Below, piece after piece: positions 1 through 7,191 of a stretch of 64,000 nucleotides of DNA. Both the position numbers and the translations under genes were made by a program. Below the pieces are notes generated by a model. That model saw nothing but the letters and a program-made list of their open reading frames with translations. It was not told the DNA's origin and did not search any database. How positions within the stretch are numbered: the first letter of the stretch is position 1; each line of letters begins with the position of its first letter. Source of the DNA: Filimonas lacunae (GTDB lineage: Bacteria; Bacteroidota; Bacteroidia; Chitinophagales; Chitinophagaceae); assembly GCF_002355595.1 (NCBI RefSeq), contig NZ_AP017422.1, positions 1 through 64,000 on the forward strand, read 5' to 3'.

Positions 1-1431
1 ATGGCCAAGACCGCTGATATAGTTTGGACCAATTGCTTAAAAATAATTAAGGATATAGTAGAATGGCAACATTTTAAAACCTGGTTTGAGCCTATTAAGC
101 CTGTTGAGTTGAAGGAAAGTGTGCTAATGATACAAGTGCCTAGTCAATTCTTTTTTGAGTACCTGGAAGAGCACTATGTTAACCTGTTGGCTAAAACCCT
201 GAAGCGTGAATTAGGTAAAGATGCAAGGCTGGAATACCGTATTATGGTAGACAGTGGCAACAAAGGGCGCAGCGGCTCTATGGATGTACCTGCCAGCACA
301 GCCAGAGTATATACTAATAACGAAATGGACTTTCCATTGGTGATTAACAATCCTGTTAAAAACCCATTCGTTATTCCCGGGTTAAAGAAAATGCAGATTG
401 ACCCGCAGTTAAATCCCATTTACACTTTTGATACTTTTATAGAGGGTGATTGTAACCGTGTTGCCAGAAGAGCTGGTAAAACTGTTGCAGAAAAGCCTGG
501 CGCCAATTCTTTTAACCCACTGGTTATATATGGTGGTGTGGGTTTAGGCAAAACGCACCTGGCCCAGGGTATCGGTAACGAGGTGAAACGGTTACATCCG
601 AATAAAGTGGTTCTGTATGTAAGCAGTGAAAAGTTTATTAACCAGTTCCAGGATCATAGCCGTAACAATGCTATTAACGACTTCATTCATTTTTACCAGC
701 TGATAGACGTATTGATTATTGATGACGTGCAGTTTTTTGCACGCGCAGAAAAATCACAGGATGCTTTCTTTGCCATCTTTAACCACTTACATCAAAGTGG
801 TAAGCAACTGGTGTTAACATCAGATAAAGCGCCTAAAGATCTGGATGGTTTGCAGGAGCGTTTATTAAGCCGCTTCCGTTGGGGATTAAGTGCCGACCTG
901 CAAATGGCGGACTACGAAACCCGTATCGAGATTCTGGAAATGAAAATGAAGAACGATGGTTTGGATATGCCACGCGAAGTTGTAAAATACGTAGCGTATA
1001 ATATCACTACCAACGTTCGTGAACTGGAAGGTGCGTTGATATCATTGCTGGCCCAGTCTTCTTTGAACAAGCGTGAAATTGATCTGGAGCTTGCCAAAAA
1101 AGTGCTGCGCAACTTTGTTAAAACAAGCAACAAGGAAATTACTATTGAAGCGATACAGAAGATGGTATGTGAATACTTCGATGTATCATATGATAAGCTG
1201 CTTCAGAAGACCAGGAAGCGCGAGATTGTACAGGCTAGACAGATTACTATGTACCTGGCAAAATCTTTCACTAAAAACTCTTTAAAAACTATTGGAGAGC
1301 ATTTTGGTGGCAGAGATCATACCACTGTTATACACAGCTGTCAGACTGTGAAAGACCTTATGGACACCGATACATTATTCAGAGAGAACGTAATGGAGCT
1401 TACACAAAAGGTGCAGCTGGCTTCCATGTAA
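1..1431 (+). CDS. dnaA: Chromosomal replication initiator protein DnaA
   Basis: Binds DnaA boxes at oriC and melts the origin in its ATP form. The 476-residue protein has all four domains: an N-terminal domain I (IVEWQHFKTWFEPI near residue 20), a linker, the AAA+ core with Walker A GGVGLGKTHL (about residues 178-187) and Walker B LIIDDVQF (about 238-245), and the domain IV DNA-binding signature GGRDHTTVIHS (about 434-444). The length is normal for the family. The ATG is base 1, which is the usual convention for numbering a finished chromosome, so the upstream region and any origin on that side are outside the window. I saw no cluster of TTATCCACA-like boxes in the 95 bases after the gene. 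Confidence 0.98.
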   Translation: MAKTADIVWTNCLKIIKDIVEWQHFKTWFEPIKPVELKESVLMIQVPSQFFFEYLEEHYVNLLAKTLKRELGKDARLEYRIMVDSGNKGRSGSMDVPASTARVYTNNEMDFPLVINNPVKNPFVIPGLKKMQIDPQLNPIYTFDTFIEGDCNRVARRAGKTVAEKPGANSFNPLVIYGGVGLGKTHLAQGIGNEVKRLHPNKVVLYVSSEKFINQFQDHSRNNAINDFIHFYQLIDVLIIDDVQFFARAEKSQDAFFAIFNHLHQSGKQLVLTSDKAPKDLDGLQERLLSRFRWGLSADLQMADYETRIEILEMKMKNDGLDMPREVVKYVAYNITTNVRELEGALISLLAQSSLNKREIDLELAKKVLRNFVKTSNKEITIEAIQKMVCEYFDVSYDKLLQKTRKREIVQARQITMYLAKSFTKNSLKTIGEHFGGRDHTTVIHSCQTVKDLMDTDTLFRENVMELTQKVQLASM

Positions 1432-1469
1432 AAATTTTTCGCAGAGAGCAGAAAAAAGTTGAAATAGAT

Positions 1470-1499
1470 TTTGTGAATTCACTTTTATTCTTATTTTTG
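1470..1499 (+). promoter_or_regulatory. Bacteroidota-type promoter of tRNA-Ser
   Basis: TTTG at 1470-1473 is followed after 18 bases by TATTTTTG at 1492-1499, matching the Bacteroidota -33/-7 pattern (TTTG, about 19 bases, TAnnTTTG). It lies 26 bases before the mature tRNA-Ser. Confidence 0.7.
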
Positions 1500-1525
1500 C
1501 AACCCCTAACGAAATGAAAGGGACT

Positions 1526-1614
1526 GGTGAGGTGGATGAGCGGCTGAAATCAGTAGTTTGCTAAACTGCCGTACGGGTTAAACTGTACCAAGGGTTCGAA
1601 TCCCTTCCTCACCG
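1526..1614 (+). tRNA. tRNA-Ser (anticodon GCU)
   Basis: The acceptor arms GGTGAGG (1526-1532) and CCTCACC (1607-1613) pair fully, with G as discriminator base. The anticodon stem GTAGT/ACTGC encloses the loop TTGCTAA, giving anticodon GCU for AGC/AGU serine codons. A long variable arm, expected for tRNA-Ser, precedes the T arm with its GGTTCGAATCC loop region. No CCA is encoded. Confidence 0.96.
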
Positions 1615-1630
1615 CTAAAAAGAAAAAAAA

Positions 1631-1657
1631 GGTCATTGAACTTCAATGACCTTTTTT
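1631..1657 (+). terminator. Rho-independent terminator after tRNA-Ser
   Basis: GGTCATTGAA and TTCAATGACC form a hairpin followed directly by a run of six T bases. It is 16 bases after the tRNA. Confidence 0.85.
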
Positions 1658-1774
1658 ATTGCCTTATCTGTAGCCTTTTGCTGGCGCGGGTTTACCGCTA
1701 ACACTAATGATATCATTATCTGGCTCTACAACTTTTGCGTATGTAGGAGTGCTCAACAGATATAAGCCAGTTTA

Positions 1775-2380
1775 TTACTTCATTACATAAGATAAGAAGG
1801 TGGCAGTATCAGGCAGGTTTATCTGCTCATGTGAAAGAAGCATTATGGAATCGCTTACTTTGAAAGGATAATGCCTTTCAAGCTCGTTTTTACGGAAGGC
1901 GATGTTTTGTAGTTCGCTATCGGTAATAACAGCGCCGTCCAGTAAACATTGTTGAATGCGGATATTGTGCCATTTGCTGTCGGTGGTATAAAACCATTCC
2001 ATTGTACAGAAATGAAAGCTTACCTGTTCCAATTTACTATTGTTGAAGTCGGCATGGTCAAGTGAGCAGTTTTCAAGTACAACATTCTCAAACGTGCAAT
2101 CAGTGAACTCAGCTTTGCGAAGATGGCAATGGCTAAAAATAATATTCGCAAAATGACAGCCGGTAAAATAAGCGCCTGCGCAACTGTTGTTCATAAAACG
2201 AAGTGCTTCAAATGTCATTACTTCAAAAATGAGTGAGTCCATTTGTTTGCCGGTGATATTGATACGATGTACCTGTTCGTTTGCATAACTCTTGTTTAGT
2301 GGTAGTTTATGAGCTATTGCGTGGGTGAATAAAGGCCTGGAATTTTCCTTGTTATGGTTAGTGCTGGCAGATGTGCTCAT
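1775..2380 (-). CDS. Pentapeptide-repeat protein
   Basis: A 201-residue protein. Its middle (about residues 60-165) follows the A(D/N)LXX-like five-residue rhythm of a right-handed quadrilateral beta-helix, for example AYFTGCHFANIIFSHCHLRKAEF, then TDCTFENVVLENCSLDHADF. Such proteins can mimic DNA or serve as scaffolds, but no specific partner can be inferred here. There is no signal peptide, so it is probably cytoplasmic. It stands alone, convergent with the tRNA-Ser terminator and divergent from the dioxygenase gene that follows. The ATG at 2380 gives a sensible N-terminus. Confidence 0.75.
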   Translation of the reverse strand: MSTSASTNHNKENSRPLFTHAIAHKLPLNKSYANEQVHRINITGKQMDSLIFEVMTFEALRFMNNSCAGAYFTGCHFANIIFSHCHLRKAEFTDCTFENVVLENCSLDHADFNNSKLEQVSFHFCTMEWFYTTDSKWHNIRIQQCLLDGAVITDSELQNIAFRKNELERHYPFKVSDSIMLLSHEQINLPDTATFLSYVMK

Positions 2381-2560
2381 TCTGCTTGATTTTAGCCTAA
2401 AATAGCAAAAAACGCCCTATTGCAGGGTATGTGTTTTGCAATTGTGGTAACACTTGTTCCTTCCAGTATTAACAATTTTTATTTCCCGCTCCCGGATAAT
2501 TTTACTGCGCTAAGTCATGCTTCATGAATTAGCTTCTTTTTCATCTATAAAGCGCAGGTA

Positions 2561-3415
2561 TTGAAACGGAAGGATTTTCTCAGGCTCCTGGCATTGATGC
2601 CATTATTACAGTTCAATAAGGGATTAACACAGTGGCTGGCCACAGGGGCGTCGTTGCCTTATACAGATGCCTTACCGGTGTTTTTTGTAGGCCATCAGGA
2701 TTTTTCCCGTACACCGCATATTACTCCGTTTACCAGTAATCTGCGTGCAATGGGGGGCGCTGTAAAGCCTGCTGCTATCCTCGTTATTTCAGCGCACTGG
2801 TTAACAATGGGGGATACTTACGTGAATATGAACCCACAATTTAAAACAGTAGAGTATCCGGTCACTGGCTCTCCTGATGCGGCCCGTCTTGTAATGAATG
2901 CTGTCGATGCTAAAGAAGAAAGTGAGCGTGAGCTGGATCATGGCGCATGGAGTGTATTAAGGCATTTGTCGCCCGATGCTGCTGTGCCGGTGCTGGAATT
3001 GAGCATTGATATGGAAAAGCCGCTGGATTATCATTATAACATTGCCCGGCAGTTGAGCAGCTTGCGTAAAAGAGGGGTGCTGATTGTAGGTAGTGGTAAT
3101 GTAGTGCATAACCTGGAGCTATCAGCTTTAAAGGTGTGGAGCAGGAAGCCTTATGAATGGGCGGCTGAGTTTGATGCCTGGGTAAAGGGGCGGATTATTG
3201 ACAGGGATATCAGTAGTTTGTTTCAGTATTACCGGTTAGGGAAAATAGCAGACTATGCGGTGCCTACTATGGATCATTATATCCCTATGTTGTATTGCCT
3301 GGCTTTGTGCGAGAAAAATGAAGAGATTGTATTTACCTATGAAGAGGTGATAAAAGGAATGAGCTTTCGATGCTTCCGTATAGGGGCGGCTACTATGAGT
3401 GAGTCTAAGGCATAG
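2561..3415 (+). CDS. LigB/DODA-type extradiol ring-cleavage dioxygenase (YgiD-like)
   Basis: A 284-residue member of the class III extradiol dioxygenase family, which uses non-haem Fe(II) to open catechol-type rings; the in-vivo substrate is not deducible. Visible family marks are PVFFVGHQDF near the N-terminus, VISAHWLT (the metal-ligand histidine region), a GSGNVVHNL loop and MDHYIPMLY near the C-terminus. The start is either TTG at 2561, giving MKRKDFLRLLALM, which looks like the twin-arginine/hydrophobic leader common in Bacteroidota homologues, or ATG at 2597. I prefer TTG because the basic MKRKDF leader is family-like. It appears monocistronic. Confidence 0.85.
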   Translation: MKRKDFLRLLALMPLLQFNKGLTQWLATGASLPYTDALPVFFVGHQDFSRTPHITPFTSNLRAMGGAVKPAAILVISAHWLTMGDTYVNMNPQFKTVEYPVTGSPDAARLVMNAVDAKEESERELDHGAWSVLRHLSPDAAVPVLELSIDMEKPLDYHYNIARQLSSLRKRGVLIVGSGNVVHNLELSALKVWSRKPYEWAAEFDAWVKGRIIDRDISSLFQYYRLGKIADYAVPTMDHYIPMLYCLALCEKNEEIVFTYEEVIKGMSFRCFRIGAATMSESKA

Positions 3416-3535
3416 GATAATAACAAAAGGCTTGAGTCAGGTATAATACCCAACTCAAGCCACATAATCAAAGGGAGTGAATCCTTATGATTTTACTTCA
3501 TGTGTAGAGCTGCCTTTTTGGGGCGTAGGGTTGAA

Positions 3536-4387
3536 TTAATTTCTATTGGTGTACTTAGAAAACTCTTTTTTAAAAATCTGGTAATTGTAATCACTTTCAT
3601 CCTGTGCATACACAGCAAAGACTATTCTTTTAAAAGTATTGGCAAACATTTCATTCTGCAACAGGTGATACGAAAACCAGCCAGCCATTTCCTTAGTTTC
3701 ATTACCGAATATGCCACAGCCCCAGGCGCCCAATACAAGTGTGGTTTGTTTATGGGCGGCAGCTACAGATAAAAACTTCTGCATCCTGCTGTAATTCACC
3801 GGTGTAATCATATCCATTTTCTCCGGCTCATATTCCTCCAGGCGTTTAGCGTTAACAGCAGGGGCGGTTATTACAGATACAGTAAAGTAGTCATCCGTTA
3901 ACCGGCTATTGTCATCCCGGAACACAGGCACCAGCGGAGAGTATATAATATGGTCAGTAAACAGGTTGGAGTCTGTTGCTCTGTTGTTGTCGTAATAATC
4001 TGTTTGCTTTACCAGGGATGCATATAAGCCGCTGGCCCTGGTAAGGGTTTCTTCCTGGCCGGTAGTGCCTTTGAGAAAGCCGCCACCGGGGTTACGGGCT
4101 GATGCAAAGTTTAAACAACAAATATTTTCCGCAGCTTCTTCCTGCACTAATCGTTTAGCAGCTGCAAAAGTGCTTTCGCGTGTAACTTCAATAATACACT
4201 CGCCTTCATGGGTTTTGTCAAAAGTAAGTGGAAGCGCTTCGGGTTTGTATAAACGTGTGTTTGTGATGCTGTAATCCATTGCTTCTGCAATAGATACGTT
4301 TTGTTGTAAGGTGTTGGTGTAGCAGCCTTTCTCAATAATCTCAAGGGTTTCCTGGGCTAAAGCCAGGCGTTGTTCTCGGGGTTTCAT
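3536..4387 (-). CDS. TIGR02452 family protein (bacterial-type PARG macrodomain, PF10021)
   Basis: A 283-residue protein of the microbial PARG-like family, whose characterised relatives hydrolyse poly- or mono-ADP-ribose. The key signature is present: the GGG and QEE blocks in NPGGGFLKGTTGQEE, in which the second Glu of QEE is the catalytic residue of bacterial PARGs. The N-terminal REQRLALAQETLEIIEKGCY and C-terminal VLGAWGCGIFGN blocks also match the family. An upstream in-frame TTG at 4411 exists, but ATG 4387 (MKPREQR) fits family N-termini better. No ADP-ribosyltransferase or toxin gene lies next to it, so a role in reversing a neighbour's modification is not supported. It is probably cytoplasmic. 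Confidence 0.85.
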   Translation of the reverse strand: MKPREQRLALAQETLEIIEKGCYTNTLQQNVSIAEAMDYSITNTRLYKPEALPLTFDKTHEGECIIEVTRESTFAAAKRLVQEEAAENICCLNFASARNPGGGFLKGTTGQEETLTRASGLYASLVKQTDYYDNNRATDSNLFTDHIIYSPLVPVFRDDNSRLTDDYFTVSVITAPAVNAKRLEEYEPEKMDMITPVNYSRMQKFLSVAAAHKQTTLVLGAWGCGIFGNETKEMAGWFSYHLLQNEMFANTFKRIVFAVYAQDESDYNYQIFKKEFSKYTNRN

Positions 4388-4548
4388 AATGTTCGCGTTA
4401 ATTATACGCAAAGAAATAATTTTTCGGGATAATAAAAAAATGTCTCTTTTACTTTTATTCTTCCCCGGCCTTTTGTATATTGTTTTAGCTAATCTCTTAC
4501 CTACCTAGTATAACTCGCTCATTTAGTTAACCTTCAAAATTCAAACAC

Positions 4549-5442
4549 GTGCAAAGATTGCTCAAAACAGCGTTTTTAATGCTGACTATTGCTGCTTTAG
4601 GCAGCTGCCAGAAGAAAGATAACACCGTTGCGCCTAACGAAGCAACAACACCAGAAGCTGCTAATCCACATACAGCTTTAAAGAGCACAACAGTAACTAC
4701 AGAAGCTGCGTTAAAAGCTGCTATTTCCAGTGCAGTGGCAGGTGATATTATTACTGTTAGCGGCACCATCTATTTAACCAGTACGTTGCAATGTTTAAAT
4801 AGTGGTACTTCCAGTTCCAAAATCAATTTTACAGGAGGGATACTGGATTGTTCCGGTTTGCCTTCCGGTAGCTGGGGTGTAAAAGTCAATGGTAGTTATT
4901 GGAACATTACCAATATGACTATCCGTAAAGCGCCTGATTGTGGCTTAGTGTTTCAAACAGGCGGCTACAATTATGTATACAAAGTGATCACCACAGGCAA
5001 TGGTGATTCTGGTTTACAAATTTATAACGGATCACACGATAACAATATCAGCTATTGTACTTCTACTGAAAACTATGATGTTGCAGATGGCGGAGAAAAC
5101 GCCGATGGATTTGCTTGTAAACTATCTGCTGGTGTCAATAATCTTTTTGATCATTGCACAGCTAATCACAATTCAGATGACGGATGGGATTTGTATGGCC
5201 AGCCTTACAAAGTAACTATTACCAACTGTACTGCTACCAACAATGGTTATGGCACTAATGGCGATGGTAATGGTTTTAAATTAGGTAGTGCAGGTCAGGT
5301 GGTACCGCACACTGTTACCAATTGTACTTCCAGCTACAACAAAGCTGCTGGTTATGATGGTAATGGTAACACTGGTCATATTACTATTACGGGTAGCACC
5401 GGTACAGGTAATGGCACCACCCTGTTTTATAGAATTTATTAA
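4549..5442 (+). CDS. PL9-like pectate lyase lipoprotein (right-handed beta-helix)
   Basis: Probably a surface or periplasmic lyase acting on polygalacturonate by beta-elimination. The 297-residue protein starts at GTG 4549 (MQRLLKTAFLMLTIAALGSCQKK) with a lipobox ending in Cys20, so it should be lipidated. The rest is a parallel beta-helix. The block DVADGGENADGFACKLSAG and the later NSDDGWDL and GDGNGFKLG match polysaccharide lyase family 9, in which a cluster of Asp residues binds Ca2+ and a Lys acts as the base; the Lys of FACKL is the candidate. It faces the susCD operon tail to tail, across a shared terminator. It is short for PL9, so a minimal domain or a divergent activity is possible. 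Confidence 0.75.
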   Translation: MQRLLKTAFLMLTIAALGSCQKKDNTVAPNEATTPEAANPHTALKSTTVTTEAALKAAISSAVAGDIITVSGTIYLTSTLQCLNSGTSSSKINFTGGILDCSGLPSGSWGVKVNGSYWNITNMTIRKAPDCGLVFQTGGYNYVYKVITTGNGDSGLQIYNGSHDNNISYCTSTENYDVADGGENADGFACKLSAGVNNLFDHCTANHNSDDGWDLYGQPYKVTITNCTATNNGYGTNGDGNGFKLGSAGQVVPHTVTNCTSSYNKAAGYDGNGNTGHITITGSTGTGNGTTLFYRIY

Positions 5443-5486
5443 TACAGAGTCAGCCTGTTAGTTACAGGTAGCGTAAGAGATTATTA

Positions 5487-5521
5487 AAAAGCCCTTTCAC
5501 TGTAATGGTGAAAGGGCTTTT
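5487..5521. terminator. Bidirectional terminator between lyase and susD
   Basis: A 14-base-pair hairpin (AAAAGCCCTTTCAC and its complement GTGAAAGGGCTTTT around a 7-base loop) has T-rich ends on both strands. It serves the lyase gene on + and the susD gene on -. Confidence 0.85.
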
Positions 5522-5541
5522 GATTATGGGGGGATTATTGA

Positions 5542-7167
5542 TTAATGGTAGCCTTCGTTCTGTTCCAGTACTGCATCTTTATTCAGCTGAATTTCTGATA
5601 AAGGAATAGGTAGTAACAGGTTGGTTTTGGTAAGGCCTACTGTTGGGTGTACGGGATCGTTTGAGTTTAAACGAATGGCGCGGTCAACCAGTGTTTTGGT
5701 TCTCATCAGTGTCATACGCCTGTTTTCTTCGCCTATCAGTTCGCGTGCGCGTTCGTCCAGTAAAAAGTCTAATGTCATATCTGTGGAGTTCACTTGTCCT
5801 TGTGCAGGGTACAGGCTACCAAATGCTCTCTTGCGCAGTTCGTTGATATTGTCTGCAGCCAGTTGCAGCTTGCCTTGTTTTAATTGCGCTTCGGCCAGTA
5901 ACAGGTAGGTTTCGCCAAGGCGCATCATCATAAAGTCTTTAATCATTGCATAGCCAAATACGTCGTTAGGATCAAACTGGTACCACTTGGTGGTATGCGG
6001 GCATATCTTAAACAACGTATCATCTCCGGTGTAAGGTACCTGTTTGCCATAGTTGGCGTTGGCGGGGTCGTTGTAATAATACTTGCGGCGGATGTTGTAT
6101 TGCGAGTTGCGAATGTCTTTATCACTATACAAGCCATACAATACCCAGTTACTTAAACGTAAACGTGCCAGTGCGCGTCCGCCGGTTGAATCGGTGATCA
6201 CCAGGCCGCTGATGTTGTGATAGGCGGCGCCCCATACACGGCGTTGCTGGGCGTTGTCGGTGTTGCCACCTACTACTGTAGCCGGGTTTTCCTGTTCCAG
6301 CACCCAAATCGCTTCGGTGTTGCCTTGTACCCTGCGTTCGTTACCATACACAAACATGTCGGAATAATAATCGCCGGGCAGGCTGGTTTTAATGCCATAG
6401 CGTGATTTAATTAAGCTAAAACGGCCGCTGTTGATAACGGCCTGCGCCTGTTGCTCGGCCAGGTCGTTTTTGCCCATGCGTAAATAAGCTTCTGCCAGCA
6501 ATTGCATGGCCATGTATTTATTGGCGCGGCCATACATCTTGCCTTTGGTATTGGTTTTTACTGATTCAATATCGGGTAGGTTAGTAACTGCATCGTTGAG
6601 GTCGGCTGCCACCAAGGCATCTACATCAGCCAAAGGGGCACGCACAAAATCTGTTTTAGGGCCTGTTACCGGTGTGGTGATAATAGGCACCCCGCCATAG
6701 CAGGTGGCCAGTGTGTTATAAGCCAGCCCTCTGAAAAATTTAGCTTCCCCATCCATCGCTTTTCTACCCGCATCTGTCATGTTCAGCGAAGGATTGGTCA
6801 GGCTGGCGATGATAGTGTTGGCAAGGTTAATCAAAGTATACTCTTTACCCCATAAGTAAGAAGCGGCGCCATCTGTTTGAGTTAACAGGGTGTAGTTGTA
6901 GTAAGGAATTTCAATGCCCTGTTGGTTGGCGGTGGCATTGGCCACATCAGTACCTACCTGCCATACACTTGGATAGCCCTGAGCGTTGGAATAAGTAAGT
7001 TGGGTGCTGAAGTTATTATACAAACCAGCTAAGGAGGCTTCCAGGCCCAGCGAATCGCTTACTGTGATGGGCGTGTAGCTGGATGGTGGATTTTCGTCCA
7101 GGAAACTTTTTTTGCAGGCACCCAGGGTAAGCGAGCCTAAGAGAAATATATATAAATGCTTTTTCAT
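5542..7167 (-). CDS. susD: SusD/RagB-family outer-membrane glycan-binding lipoprotein
   Basis: A 541-residue lipoprotein that forms the lid over its SusC partner and captures glycan at the cell surface. The leader MKKHLYIFLLGSLTLGACKK has a lipobox (LGAC). The N-terminal SusD-like region, with TPR-type helices, covers GRKAMDGEAKFFRGLAYNTLATCYGGVPIITTP, and the C-terminal RagB/SusD domain includes MMMRLGETYLLLAEAQLKQGK and LDERARELIGEENRRMTLMR. These are all hallmarks of the family. It begins 24 bases after the susC stop on the same strand, so the two are co-transcribed. The neighbouring PL9-like lyase suggests pectin fragments as substrate, which is inference. The symbol is a family name, not proof of starch use. 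Confidence 0.93.
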   Translation of the reverse strand: MKKHLYIFLLGSLTLGACKKSFLDENPPSSYTPITVSDSLGLEASLAGLYNNFSTQLTYSNAQGYPSVWQVGTDVANATANQQGIEIPYYNYTLLTQTDGAASYLWGKEYTLINLANTIIASLTNPSLNMTDAGRKAMDGEAKFFRGLAYNTLATCYGGVPIITTPVTGPKTDFVRAPLADVDALVAADLNDAVTNLPDIESVKTNTKGKMYGRANKYMAMQLLAEAYLRMGKNDLAEQQAQAVINSGRFSLIKSRYGIKTSLPGDYYSDMFVYGNERRVQGNTEAIWVLEQENPATVVGGNTDNAQQRRVWGAAYHNISGLVITDSTGGRALARLRLSNWVLYGLYSDKDIRNSQYNIRRKYYYNDPANANYGKQVPYTGDDTLFKICPHTTKWYQFDPNDVFGYAMIKDFMMMRLGETYLLLAEAQLKQGKLQLAADNINELRKRAFGSLYPAQGQVNSTDMTLDFLLDERARELIGEENRRMTLMRTKTLVDRAIRLNSNDPVHPTVGLTKTNLLLPIPLSEIQLNKDAVLEQNEGYH

Positions 7168-7191
7168 GATATTCAGTTTATGGTATGGTAA

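Noticed and set aside
1432-1525. Possible oriC next to dnaA.
   Set aside because: No DnaA-box cluster or AT-rich unwinding pattern is evident in the 94 bases downstream; the upstream side is outside the window.
3500-3772. A 90-codon plus-strand frame.
   Set aside because: It is antisense to the end of the PARG-like gene and has no protein-like signature.
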